Below, in pieces: positions 10,059 through 18,006 of a DNA stretch of 64,000 nt. The stretch spans positions 62,001 to 126,000 of the forward strand of contig NZ_FNBM01000002.1 in assembly GCF_900102335.1 (NCBI RefSeq), given 5' to 3'. The stretch is from Phytopseudomonas seleniipraecipitans (GTDB lineage: Bacteria > Pseudomonadota > Gammaproteobacteria > Pseudomonadales > Pseudomonadaceae). The translations under genes and the position numbers were made by a program. Positions within the stretch are counted from its first letter, which is position 1. Each line of letters begins with the position of its first letter. The notes beneath the pieces are model-generated. The model was given only the letters and a program-made list of their open reading frames with translations. It made no database searches and was not told the origin of the DNA.

Positions 10059-11747
10059 ATGTTTATGAAGAGCGAAGAGGAGCTTCTTGAGATCATCCGA
10101 GCCTGCGAACACGTTGATAGCGAGCTGCTGGAGTCAGAGGAAGTAGAATTCAAAGAATATTCAAGCGTCGCCTCGCTCCACGGAGCTAAAGACCTTGCTG
10201 AAGAAGTATCTGCTTTAGCTAACAAAAAAGGTGGCATCGTTATAGTGGGCATCCGCGACGGCGGAAACGTCCTGAACAAACAGTGGGCTTCACAACTTGT
10301 TGGATTCGAACGGGGCGATATAGTTGAGATTGAGCAAAGAATTAAAGGCAAGCTTAAACCCAACATCGATCTACGAGCCCATTATATCCAGCACGCCGGT
10401 AAAAATTATCTAGCTATTCACATCCCGCCACGCCGAGACACCCTAGTCTCAACATCAAGCGGTAAAACATGTATCCGCGACGGACGCTCTAGCAGGCCAA
10501 TGGCCCCCGAAGAGATTCGTATGGCGGTTTCAGGGCTCGTAAACTATGACTGGACAGCCGAAGTCATGGAACACATTCACGAGACCGCTCTAGATCCGAA
10601 GTCAGTAGCAGCGGCACTGGAAGATTTCTGCATTAGAAAAAAATACTCTAATGATGAACGACCAACTAAAGCCGCGTTTCTTGAAGCAATTGGTGCAACG
10701 ACCAACGGCGTGGTCACCAAGTCAGGTCTTCTTTTCCTCGGCCAGCAAAATGACATTCTTAAATGGCTCGGCACATATGAGTACAGGTTCACTTGGCGAA
10801 AAGCCAGTGGAGAGCTACTTGAGAATACTGTTTGGGATGACAACCTTTGGAACTCCATTCAAAGAATCCAACAATTGTTCTCTGCATGCAACTCGGAAGT
10901 CCCTCTCGTATACAAAGGCAAAACTCACCCCTGCAAGCTCCTTGACAGCACTGCATTTCATGAATGCTTCATGAACGCTCTCGTCCACAGGGACTATTCA
11001 ATCGAGGGAATGGTTGTAGTTGATTATAACTTCGACCGAATGATGGTTACTAACCCTGGAGTTTTCTATGGAGGTGTCACCGCGGAAAACATCAGCACTC
11101 ACCAGCCACGCCATAGAAACAAAGCCCTAGCAAAACTTTTAATGAATTTTCAATTAGTAGACCGCGCGGGCATGGGTGTTAAGCGGATGAATTTTGGCTC
11201 ACTAGCCTATGGACGTGAGTTCCCATCCTTCAAAGAGTCTTTCGACACTGTCGAGGTGTCACTGCCAGCGAAAGCTATAATCCCTGAAATTTTTGTTCAA
11301 GTACAAAATGCTCCTGACAGCTATAGCGTTTGCGACTTAATTATACTTAACAGCCTGTATAGAATTGGTCATGTTGACGTAACCGAACTAGCCAAACGAA
11401 TTTCAACTCATGACGACAACACTTGGAAAGCCATTAACACTTCTGTTGAGAACCACAGCGAGTTAGAACTTTGCGGCACCAACGCCGGGGTATTTGTGAG
11501 ATTCAAACCAAATTGGGCGACTTACTTCAAGGTACAGAACCCATTAAAAATCAGCACCACCTCAAGTAAACATGTAAAGCTATTCGGCCACCTTCAAGAA
11601 TTTGGCGAAGCCTCTAACGAAAATATAACTTTACTCCTAGGTCATAAGAACACAACTCACACTAGCGCTTTTCTAAGAAAGTCCTCCTATGCTGTGAGAA
11701 CAGGTAACGGTCCGAGTGCAAAATGGTCACTTGTCAAAAGAATTTGA
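10059..11747 (+). CDS. AlbA_2 (Schlafen-like) domain protein with C-terminal ATPase module; cargo gene
   Basis: 562 residues. The N-terminal part (about 22-150) resembles the AlbA_2/divergent-AAA_4 family: ESEEVEFKEYSS, KKGGIVIVGIRDGG and, later, IHIPPRRDTLVSTSSGKTCIRDGRSSRPM. Residues around 305-345 carry FHECFMNALVHRDYSIEGMVVVDYNFDRMMVTNPG, a GHKL/HATPase_c_4-like motif. The C-terminal half ends in winged-helix-like segments. Proteins of this type are annotated as ATP-dependent helicase-like or transcriptional regulators, and some occur in defence loci; the function here is unknown. It is AT-richer than the phage core, sits alone beside attL and is convergent with umuC, all typical of late-acquired cargo. 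Start could also be the Met at 10065. Confidence 0.7.
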   Translation: MFMKSEEELLEIIRACEHVDSELLESEEVEFKEYSSVASLHGAKDLAEEVSALANKKGGIVIVGIRDGGNVLNKQWASQLVGFERGDIVEIEQRIKGKLKPNIDLRAHYIQHAGKNYLAIHIPPRRDTLVSTSSGKTCIRDGRSSRPMAPEEIRMAVSGLVNYDWTAEVMEHIHETALDPKSVAAALEDFCIRKKYSNDERPTKAAFLEAIGATTNGVVTKSGLLFLGQQNDILKWLGTYEYRFTWRKASGELLENTVWDDNLWNSIQRIQQLFSACNSEVPLVYKGKTHPCKLLDSTAFHECFMNALVHRDYSIEGMVVVDYNFDRMMVTNPGVFYGGVTAENISTHQPRHRNKALAKLLMNFQLVDRAGMGVKRMNFGSLAYGREFPSFKESFDTVEVSLPAKAIIPEIFVQVQNAPDSYSVCDLIILNSLYRIGHVDVTELAKRISTHDDNTWKAINTSVENHSELELCGTNAGVFVRFKPNWATYFKVQNPLKISTTSSKHVKLFGHLQEFGEASNENITLLLGHKNTTHTSAFLRKSSYAVRTGNGPSAKWSLVKRI

Positions 11748-11801
11748 TGGGTCCGGATATACGCTTATCGCTCTCCCACTATCACGCTCAAGGGCTGGCG
11801 A

Positions 11802-13073
11802 CTATCCGGAGACTCGCCATAACTGATCCAAACGCGTCGTATAGCTCTGGCTCATCATCTCCCGCCGCATACCCCACTCGGGCTGCAGCTCCACCCGCCC
11901 CGGGCGAAGCGTTCCCCTGCCCCACCTGGCATTGATCTCGTCCAGCACGGTCATCACTTTCGTAGACTCGGCCGACTGCTGGGGCGCGAACAGGTCGCCC
12001 GTAATCTCGGTGCGCTGGCAGAGATCGAGCAGCATCACCTCGGCCTTGCTGTACGAGTAGCCGGCCCGATACGCCTGCTCCAGGGCATGCATGGCGTAAT
12101 GGGTGATCATCCGGGTGTCGTCAGTCGCCCAGGGCAGCTGCAGCGCCACGCCCTTGGCATATTTGGCCTCATCAGGATTGTGCATGCCAGTGCGCACACC
12201 TACGCGGATCTGCCGACACACCGACTGCTGCGCCCGCAGTTTCTCGCACGCGGTAGCCGTGTAGGTGGCCACGGCCTGGCGGATCGACTCTATATCCTGC
12301 AGACGCTTGCCGAACATCCGGCTGGAACAGATCTCTTTCTTAGGCGGCGCGGCCTCATCCAGGGTCAGGCATGGCGTACCGCGCAACTCGCGGGCGGTCT
12401 TCTCGATCACTACGCTGAACTGCTTGCGCAGCGTCCAGGCGTCGGCCTGTGCCAGATCCCATGCCGTCTTGATTCCCTGGGCGTTGAGATGCTCGGTCAT
12501 CCGCCGGCCAACACCCCAAACGTCACTCACCGGCAGCACGCGCAGCACCTTGTCGCGCCTTCCAGGGTCGCGCAGGTCGACTACCCCGCCCGTCTGCCGC
12601 TGCCACTTCTTCGCCGAGTGGTTGGCCAGCTTGGCGAGGGTTTTGGTGGTTGCGATCCCCACGCCAGTCGGTATGCCGGTGTACTTCAACACACGCGCGC
12701 GGATCTGCCGGCCGATCTGCTCGAGGTCACCAGGCACACCGGTCAGGTCAGCGAATGCTTCATCGATGCTGTAGATCTCAACCGCCGGGACCATGCCCTC
12801 GATGACGGTCATCACACGCTCGCTCATGTCACCGTACAGCGCGTAATTGCTACTGAACGGCACGATGCCGTGGCGCCGGAGGTCATTCTTGATCTGAAAG
12901 TACGGGGCGCCCATCTTTACGAAGGGCTTGGCATCAGCGCTGCGCGCGATCACGCAGCCATCGTTGTTGCTCAGCACAACGATCGGCACACGCTGCAAGT
13001 CAGGCCGGAACACACGCTCGCAGCTTGCGTAGAACGAGTTGCAGTCAACGAGGGCAATAGCTTGCTCAGCCAT
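11802..13073 (-). CDS. umuC: Y-family DNA polymerase V catalytic subunit UmuC
   Basis: Error-prone translesion polymerase. 423 residues with the Y-family signatures IALVDCNSFYASCERVFRP (first catalytic Asp), VLSNNDGCVIARS and YSIDEAFADL (SIDE motif with the catalytic Asp-Glu), the HhH region LPVSDVWGVGRRM, and a little-finger domain. It overlaps umuD by 8 bp. Prophage-borne umuDC would raise mutagenesis of the lysogen after DNA damage. Controlled from the LexA box at 13525. Length is normal and no key residue is missing. Confidence 0.95.
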   Translation of the reverse strand: MAEQAIALVDCNSFYASCERVFRPDLQRVPIVVLSNNDGCVIARSADAKPFVKMGAPYFQIKNDLRRHGIVPFSSNYALYGDMSERVMTVIEGMVPAVEIYSIDEAFADLTGVPGDLEQIGRQIRARVLKYTGIPTGVGIATTKTLAKLANHSAKKWQRQTGGVVDLRDPGRRDKVLRVLPVSDVWGVGRRMTEHLNAQGIKTAWDLAQADAWTLRKQFSVVIEKTARELRGTPCLTLDEAAPPKKEICSSRMFGKRLQDIESIRQAVATYTATACEKLRAQQSVCRQIRVGVRTGMHNPDEAKYAKGVALQLPWATDDTRMITHYAMHALEQAYRAGYSYSKAEVMLLDLCQRTEITGDLFAPQQSAESTKVMTVLDEINARWGRGTLRPGRVELQPEWGMRREMMSQSYTTRLDQLWRVSG

Positions 13074-13503
13074 GGCATCGGTGCCGCCGAATGCTGTCTG
13101 TCACCACAGCCCAGATCAGCAGCTCGTCGCCCTCCATCACGAACCGAGGCGCGTATTTCGGATTCTCCGATCGCAGCACGATCTGCTGGCCATCGCGAGC
13201 CAGCGTCTTCACTACCGGCTCGCCGTTGATGGCGGCGATCACGATGTCACCCGGCACGGCGTCCAGCGCCTTATTCACCACCAGCACGTCACCGTCGAAG
13301 ATACCGGCACCGATCATGCTGTCACCATCAACACGCACAAGGTACGTCTGCGGTGCATGGATATCGAGCAGCTCATCCAGGGATATTTTTTGTTCGAGGT
13401 GATCCTGGGCGGGGCTGGGGAAGCCGGCAGGAACGCGGAAAGAAAAAAAGGGCAGCTCGATATCGGAGCTGCCCACTGGGCCAAGAATCGTTGCGTTGCC
13501 CAT
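13066..13503 (-). CDS. umuD: UmuD, self-cleaving polymerase V subunit (S24 peptidase)
   Basis: 145 residues. RecA-stimulated self-cleavage would occur at Ala26-Gly27 (FRVPAGFPSPA); the catalytic Ser62 lies in VDGDSMIGAGI and Lys99 in EPVVKTLARDG. These match E. coli UmuD Cys24-Gly25, Ser60 and Lys97 with a shift of two. UmuD' then pairs with UmuC. The ATG at 13503 has AGGTC upstream, 22 bp from the LexA box. First gene of umuDC. Confidence 0.95.
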   Translation of the reverse strand: MGNATILGPVGSSDIELPFFSFRVPAGFPSPAQDHLEQKISLDELLDIHAPQTYLVRVDGDSMIGAGIFDGDVLVVNKALDAVPGDIVIAAINGEPVVKTLARDGQQIVLRSENPKYAPRFVMEGDELLIWAVVTDSIRRHRCHG

Positions 13504-13524
13504 GAGAGAGACCTGAAAATAATA

Positions 13525-13540
13525 CTGTATGAATATACAG
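13525..13540. promoter_or_regulatory. LexA (SOS) box shared by umuDC and yedK
   Basis: CTGTATGAATATACAG keeps the full CTGT-N8-ACAG core. It lies 22 bp upstream of umuD (minus) and 64 bp upstream of the yedK-type gene (plus), so one box probably represses both divergent units. Confidence 0.85.
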
Positions 13541-13603
13541 ATACCAAATCTCTCAAGCCGCGGTCAAAGAATGATGATGGCCAACTGACGACCGGAGGGT
13601 CCC

Positions 13604-14299
13604 ATGTGCGGACGATTCACTCAGTACCGAACCGTTGACGAATACGCCAAGGCCCTGCAGCTCGGCCTGCTCGAGGGCGACTGGTCGAACGAGCCCATAG
13701 CCCGCTACAACGTCGCGCCACAATCACGTGTGATGCTCCTGCATCAGGATGATCAAGGCGTTCACGTCACTCCCACGAAGTGGGGATACGCGCCGCACTG
13801 GGCGCAGGGCAAGCGCCCGCCAGCGATCAACGCACGCATCGAGACAGCGGCCACCAGCAAGTTCTGGAGCGCGATCTGGAAGCGCGGCCGGGCGATTGTG
13901 ATGGCAGATGGTTGGTACGAGTGGAAGAAAGATCCAGACAACCCGAAGGTCAAGCAGCCGTACTTCATACGACTGAAGGGAGGCGCACCCGCGTTCTTCG
14001 CCGCGATCGGCGATATCCCGCAAGGCGATGAGGAAGGTGCTGGTGGCTTTGCGATAATCACCGCAGCCAGCGACCAGGGGATGGTCGACATCCACGACCG
14101 GCGCCCGGTCGTGCTGCCTCCAGATGTGGCGGGGGAGTGGATGGAGCCCGGTCTCCTACCAGAGCGGGCTGAGGATCTGGCCAGGCATCACGACACACCC
14201 GTGGAGGCGTTTGAGTGGTACCCGGTCGGGAAAGCGGTGGGCAACGTAAAAAATCAGGGAGCAGGATTGCTGGAGCCAATCTACAATCCTGACATGTAA
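13604..14299 (+). CDS. yedK: SOS response-associated peptidase / abasic-site DNA-protein crosslinker (YedK/HMCES family)
   Basis: 231 residues beginning MCGRF; Cys2 becomes N-terminal after Met removal and forms a thiazolidine crosslink with abasic sites in ssDNA, shielding them. Other conserved parts are AINARIET (around Asn76), ADGWYEWKK (Glu106) and VDIHDRRPVVL (His164). It is divergent from umuDC and shares the LexA box, so both damage-tolerance activities should be induced together. The start has GGAGGGTCCC just upstream. Confidence 0.92.
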   Translation: MCGRFTQYRTVDEYAKALQLGLLEGDWSNEPIARYNVAPQSRVMLLHQDDQGVHVTPTKWGYAPHWAQGKRPPAINARIETAATSKFWSAIWKRGRAIVMADGWYEWKKDPDNPKVKQPYFIRLKGGAPAFFAAIGDIPQGDEEGAGGFAIITAASDQGMVDIHDRRPVVLPPDVAGEWMEPGLLPERAEDLARHHDTPVEAFEWYPVGKAVGNVKNQGAGLLEPIYNPDM

Positions 14300-14333
14300 T
14301 ATCTGCCCTGATACATAGAATGATTTAGCTTTT

Positions 14334-14981
14334 TTGGAAGCTTTGTCCGGCATTATCAATCGAGCAGTAGATTTGAAAACACCTGATTTTTATAAGTCAC
14401 TTAAGTGCAGTTCAGACGACATTGCCAAAATCATATGCGAGATTGATAGCCAGCTGGGCCATAATCGACTTATGCCGCCGATTGACTGTCAAAAGATGCT
14501 GATTCTAGCTGAAGACAAAAGAGCATCTCGTCATTGCGGCTTCGACGTGGTCGCGATTATACGATCGCTCGCTCTCACTGGACTAGGCAAACCTCACGGC
14601 GGAAGCACAATATTACAACAGCTAGTTAGAACAATAACTGGGCATTATGAAAAGTCGTTGAAGCGAAAAATAACTGAGATCTTGCTAGCATATTTAGTGG
14701 CACAGAAAGTCGACAGATCATTATATCCAAGGGTATACCTATCTGTAGCGTATTACGGCACAGGAATGGAGGGCTTTGACAAGTTTTTTGCGAAGAAAGG
14801 AAATGACTCTTGTGATGAAATCCACTTAGCATCAATGGCCGTAGCGAGACTAAAGTACCCTGAGCCTGCAAAGCCTAATTGCTCAAAACATGAAAAGATT
14901 TCGGTGCGAGAAAAACACCTTAGAAACATATATTTGAACAGCTCGAATACAAGGATTTATTCATATGTTGAAGCCGTTTGA
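14334..14981 (+). CDS. Stand-alone GT51 transglycosylase-domain protein without visible membrane anchor
   Basis: Up to 215 residues. The GT51 (peptidoglycan glycosyltransferase) motifs appear in order: ILAEDKRASRHCGFD (first catalytic Glu60, family EDxxFxxHxGxD), GGSTILQQLVRTI (88-101), SLKRKITEILLAYL (second catalytic Glu115, family RKxxE), and RVYLSVAYYGTGMEGFDKFFAKK (about 133-155). Unlike MtgA or class A PBPs there is no N-terminal TM helix or signal peptide and no transpeptidase domain. No ATG is in frame; the TTG at 14334 is the upstream limit and the true start is uncertain (a TTG at 14343 is also possible). It overlaps the next gene by 17 bp. AT-rich relative to neighbours. Substrate and role unknown; possible defence or conversion gene. 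Confidence 0.65.
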   Translation: MEALSGIINRAVDLKTPDFYKSLKCSSDDIAKIICEIDSQLGHNRLMPPIDCQKMLILAEDKRASRHCGFDVVAIIRSLALTGLGKPHGGSTILQQLVRTITGHYEKSLKRKITEILLAYLVAQKVDRSLYPRVYLSVAYYGTGMEGFDKFFAKKGNDSCDEIHLASMAVARLKYPEPAKPNCSKHEKISVREKHLRNIYLNSSNTRIYSYVEAV

Positions 14982-15732
14982 TGACCTGCACTCCGATCTT
15001 AATACTCTCTCGCCTCACCCTGAGCCTGACCTGCTGAAAAAGGCTCTATTGTCTGCGGGAAACAAAGAGTTCAAAGGGATTGCACACCTATGGCTGTCGG
15101 AAGGTATTCCTTTTGCATTCCTATCATCACCGGCAGTCTATCAACAGCTCCGCAGTGAGCTTGCCCGCCTACTCGATGTTGGCATCAAAGACATTAGCGT
15201 CGTCGGAAGCAGCCGAATTGGATACTCGCTGGCAGACCATAAATTCGGCAAAGAATTTGGAGATCAGTCAGACCTTGACCTTTGTGCCGTGAACTCTGAA
15301 CTATTCAATCGAGCAAAGAGAGACACGGAAAAATTCATCGCCGACTTTGAATCAGGAGTGACAACTACCAAGTCGGATGACGTTAGAACTCGCTGGAGCA
15401 ACAACTGTGAGTATTTACCGAAAAACATACACAAAGGCTTCATTGACATAAAGATGGTTCCAGCAATCAAAGGAAAATATGATTGTATATCAAGCATCAA
15501 AGACAGCATCTGGAGGGTGTCCTGTAGGCTTAAAAACACCTCAGACACCCCAAATTTCCAATCGCTATCAATCCGTATTTATAAAGACTGGCCGTCAATG
15601 GTTAACCAAGTCTCTCGAAGTTTGAATCGACTCGTAGTATCGCTAACTGCTACCGACGAGCTTCCGAAAGTAGCAGCGGCTAGCCCTCCAACACCATCTG
15701 TGAATCAAGACAGTGGAAATAGAATCTCTTAG
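14965..15732 (+). CDS. Nucleotidyltransferase-fold protein paired with the GT51 gene
   Basis: 255 residues. The Pol-beta-type nucleotidyltransferase motif is visible: VVGSSRIGYSL (Gly81-Ser82), then GDQSDLDLCAV with Asp103 and Asp105 as metal ligands, and a probable third carboxylate Asp161 in KGFIDIKMVPAI. N- and C-terminal parts are helical; the C-terminal tail (from about 235) is low-complexity. It starts inside the GT51 gene (17-bp overlap) behind AAGGA, so translation is likely coupled. It may transfer a nucleotide to a protein, tRNA or small molecule, or synthesise a signal; the sequence does not decide. AT-rich, ending 9 bp before the convergent spanin gene. Confidence 0.65.
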   Translation: MLKPFDDLHSDLNTLSPHPEPDLLKKALLSAGNKEFKGIAHLWLSEGIPFAFLSSPAVYQQLRSELARLLDVGIKDISVVGSSRIGYSLADHKFGKEFGDQSDLDLCAVNSELFNRAKRDTEKFIADFESGVTTTKSDDVRTRWSNNCEYLPKNIHKGFIDIKMVPAIKGKYDCISSIKDSIWRVSCRLKNTSDTPNFQSLSIRIYKDWPSMVNQVSRSLNRLVVSLTATDELPKVAAASPPTPSVNQDSGNRIS

Positions 15733-15741
15733 GATCACTGG

Positions 15742-16008
15742 TTAGCGGCACGCGCTATTAGCGGCTAGTAGCTCGCGCTCATAGCCTATACGCTGCCGGC
15801 GCTCGGCGAGCAGCGCGCGCACTTTCACTTCCAGGGTGTCATCAGCCTTCAGCCCAGCAGCAGCCCAAGGCGGCACCGCTACATCTTTCGTGTGGCATGG
15901 CACCTGAATCGGTACCTCGACGCGGATGATGCGAGGCTCAGGCTCTGCAACAGGCCTTGCGCCGCAGCCGGCCAGTGTCGATAGCGCGCATATCAAGATC
16001 AGTCTCAT
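15742..16008 (-). CDS. Outer-membrane spanin, Rz1-like lipoprotein
   Basis: 88 residues. A lipoprotein signal MRLILICALSTLAGC has the lipobox LAGC, so the mature protein would be anchored at Cys15 in the outer membrane. A proline/valine-rich linker follows (ARPVAEPEPRIIRVEVPIQVP), then a helix. It starts within the end of the Rz-like gene (ATGA overlap). Would fuse inner and outer membranes together with the i-spanin. It is longer than lambda Rz1 and follows rather than nests in Rz. Confidence 0.7.
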   Translation of the reverse strand: MRLILICALSTLAGCGARPVAEPEPRIIRVEVPIQVPCHTKDVAVPPWAAAGLKADDTLEVKVRALLAERRQRIGYERELLAANSACR

Positions 16009-16391
16009 AGGCCCAGCTCCTTATCGATCACGCTTGTAGCCGCGGCGCAGGCGTCACCGCCGATTCGTTCCAGCTGCAGCCGGTTGGCTGCTTGGTAGTC
16101 GACTTCGGATTGTTGCCGCGCGCCCGCTTGGGCCTGCTCGGCCTGCTGTGCTCGAGCAGCAGCCTTGGCGCGTAGATCCGCAAGCGCGCTGTTCTGCTCG
16201 CCGACCTGCACCAGTAGATTGCCGCGCGTCTCCCGGCATGCAACCAGCTTTCCGTACTGCTCGGTCGACGCGGCGCGCTCGGTATACAGCTCGCCCTGCA
16301 AGCTACTCACGCGGATCTGCTGGCCAGCGGCGACAGCGGCGACGGCGAGCAACCACCAGCACCAGGTTGGCACTAGTCGGAGCCAGGTCAC
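16005..16391 (-). CDS. Inner-membrane spanin, Rz-like
   Basis: 128 residues from a GTG at 16391 that overlaps the endolysin stop (GTGA). The N-terminal TM segment (WLRLVPTWCWWLLAVAAVAAG) precedes a long coiled-coil periplasmic region rich in Ala, Gln and Glu (ADLRAKAAARAQQAEQAQAGARQQSEVDYQAANRLQ). This is the usual i-spanin design. I prefer the GTG to an upstream ATG at 16448 because the latter would put 19 basic residues before the TM helix. Confidence 0.75.
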   Translation of the reverse strand: MTWLRLVPTWCWWLLAVAAVAAGQQIRVSSLQGELYTERAASTEQYGKLVACRETRGNLLVQVGEQNSALADLRAKAAARAQQAEQAQAGARQQSEVDYQAANRLQLERIGGDACAAATSVIDKELGL

Positions 16392-16927
16392 GCCGCCATC
16401 TCCCCGCCGCATGCGCAGAACATGGCCAGCAGCTCGCCTTCGTCGCACGGTTCAGCGGCACGCTCTTCGGAATAGATTTCCAGCAGGTTGGCCAGTTTGT
16501 GCTCACGCTGGCCGTAACCTGCGCCAGGCAGGCTGGCCCAGATCGGGGCGGCGGCGGCGATGGCTTGCTGGATGCGGCCGGCCTTGATGTGCGGCAGCGC
16601 GCCGCATTCGGTAAGCAGCTTCACAGCGGCCAGGTCCTGCGCGCGCGGAATGAAGCGGCCGATAAAGCCGTAGTTCGTCACGATGGCATCCCAGGTGCGC
16701 GCCAGAAACTGGTAGCGGCCGGCAGCGGTGGACTTGATGCCCAGGTTGGGCAGCGGCACTAACTTGCGCGGGTGCTTGCTGTAGTCGTTAAACAGTTTGC
16801 CGCCGACGATCACGTTGTAGCCGTCGTCGCTGGCTTTGATGGTGGACGTGCCTTCGCTCCAGGCGAGCATATCCAGGAAGGCGAGCACGTTAGCGCCGCC
16901 CGCCTCTGCTGCGGTAAGTCGAGCCAT
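16388..16927 (-). CDS. Phage endolysin, lambda R-type lytic transglycosylase
   Basis: 179 residues, closely patterned on lambda gpR: FLDMLAWSEGTSTIKASDDGYNVIVGGKLFNDYSKHPRKLV, then STAAGRYQFLARTWDA and IWASLPGAGYGQREHKL. The catalytic Glu is in AWSEGT (residue 25). It cleaves the MurNAc-GlcNAc bond without hydrolysis. There is no signal peptide, so release needs a holin. The candidate holins lie 24 kb upstream (40616-41279). First gene of the lysis cassette, directly after a hairpin at 16944-16966. Confidence 0.9.
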   Translation of the reverse strand: MARLTAAEAGGANVLAFLDMLAWSEGTSTIKASDDGYNVIVGGKLFNDYSKHPRKLVPLPNLGIKSTAAGRYQFLARTWDAIVTNYGFIGRFIPRAQDLAAVKLLTECGALPHIKAGRIQQAIAAAAPIWASLPGAGYGQREHKLANLLEIYSEERAAEPCDEGELLAMFCACGGEMAA

Positions 16928-16943
16928 AGTTTTCTCCAGCCAT

Positions 16944-16966
16944 AAAAAACCCGCTCGGTGGCGGGA
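16944..16966 (-). terminator. Terminator-like hairpin before the endolysin gene
   Basis: On the minus strand CCCGC-CACCGA-GCGGG followed by TTTTTT. One of five similar hairpins in the late operon. Confidence 0.6.
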
Positions 16967-17011
16967 TAAAAATGGTTACGATTGTTGAAATGAGTGGCAA
17001 GGAGCCTTTAC

Positions 17012-17602
17012 ATGCACCCAGTAATTGATTCAGTGGTCTATGTCATTCCAGCAGCTAGCAGTTGGTTGGCTGAAATGGCGTCAGCCTTTTCGGCAATTGC
17101 GGCGATGTTCTCGGCTATTACTGCAGCCGTAGCCGTCTGGTACACGCGAAAACAGATCAAGTCCCATGAGCGTCACAATAGGCTTATGGCTACCCCACAC
17201 TTATCTGCATGGAATCACGCGGACATTGAACCCGGTTTATATCAATTCAGCATTGAGAATACGGGGATAGGTCCAGCAGTTGTCCGAGAAATCTCAGTAA
17301 GCGTGGGTGGTGAAAAGATCAAGGGATGGAGTGCCGACTTAGTCGAGCTGGCGGTGGAAAAATTATTTGGAGCCACAGAGCATGAAGCATCTTACGAAAT
17401 GTTTGTTATTAACGACGTGCTGCCACCGGGTAAAAAATTTACGGTCCTCTCAATCAAAATACCAGGCACAACCGGAGGCGATATTCAGGAGTTCGTCACC
17501 GAACAAGTATCTCTTATGATTAAGTATGAAAGCATTCTGGGCGATAAATATGTCTTCGACTCGGAAGAGCTTAAGCGCCTACGGGCTGCTGCATTGGAGT
17601 AA
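17012..17602 (+). CDS. Membrane-anchored protein of unknown function (moron)
   Basis: 196 residues from the ATG at 17012, which has AGGAG eight bases upstream. A hydrophobic stretch (about 15-45: SWLAEMASAFSAIAAMFSAITAAVAVWY) is followed by basic residues (TRKQIKSHERHNR), suggesting a membrane anchor with a cytoplasmic beta-rich domain (FSIENTGIGPAVVREISVSVGGEKIKGW). Not recognised as a named family. It is opposite in strand to the late genes around it and AT-richer, so it should be expressed independently in the lysogen; a superinfection-exclusion role is possible but only inferred. Confidence 0.6.
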   Translation: MHPVIDSVVYVIPAASSWLAEMASAFSAIAAMFSAITAAVAVWYTRKQIKSHERHNRLMATPHLSAWNHADIEPGLYQFSIENTGIGPAVVREISVSVGGEKIKGWSADLVELAVEKLFGATEHEASYEMFVINDVLPPGKKFTVLSIKIPGTTGGDIQEFVTEQVSLMIKYESILGDKYVFDSEELKRLRAAALE

Positions 17603-17677
17603 GGCATGATCAGACAAAACGTGCCGGAGCCGATGTCTGGCCAGCACGTTTTAGGCTTGATCTTTATGACCGGCATG

Positions 17678-17701
17678 AAAAAGCCCGCGCTAGGGCGGGC
17701 T
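17678..17701 (-). terminator. Terminator-like hairpin beyond the tail genes
   Basis: Minus-strand AGCCCGC-CCTAGC-GCGGGCT followed by TTTTT, downstream of the last tail gene at 18203. Confidence 0.65.
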
Positions 17702-17754
17702 GTAGAGGAATGGTCTATCTTACAGAAACCGTTAATAAGCAAGGAAGCAATGAC

Positions 17755-17979
17755 ATGGCGCTGATACTCAGCCGCAAAACAGGCCAAGACGTGCGCCTGA
17801 TGATCGATGAAGACATCACTGCAGCGGAGCTCAGTGAGCTCATCCGAGATGGGATTACCGTCCGCATCGCCGAACAAAGCGCCTCAAGTAGCCAGGTCAA
17901 ACTCGGCTTTATCGCGCCCCGCTTTGTATCGATAGTGCGCTCCGAGCTGCTCGAGCATGAAGCTCTAGCTGAGGTGTGA
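17755..17979 (+). CDS. CsrA/RsmA-family translational regulator encoded by the prophage
   Basis: 74 residues: MALILSRKTGQDVRLMI at the start matches CsrA strand 1 (MLILTRRxGE), and ITVRIAEQSASSSQVKLGFIAPRFVSIVRSELLE matches the C-terminal half (QVRIGVxAPxxVxVhReEI), including the GxxAP turn and Arg62 in the position of CsrA Arg44, which contacts GGA motifs in RNA. The middle (DEDITAAELSELIRDG) is longer than in CsrA. Chosen start has AAGGA upstream. It could rewire the host Gac/Rsm network or time phage translation; both are inferences. Plus-strand cargo block between tail and lysis genes. Confidence 0.75.
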   Translation: MALILSRKTGQDVRLMIDEDITAAELSELIRDGITVRIAEQSASSSQVKLGFIAPRFVSIVRSELLEHEALAEV

Positions 17980-18006
17980 AGTGCGAACCAAGGAGCAGGT
18001 GATTAC

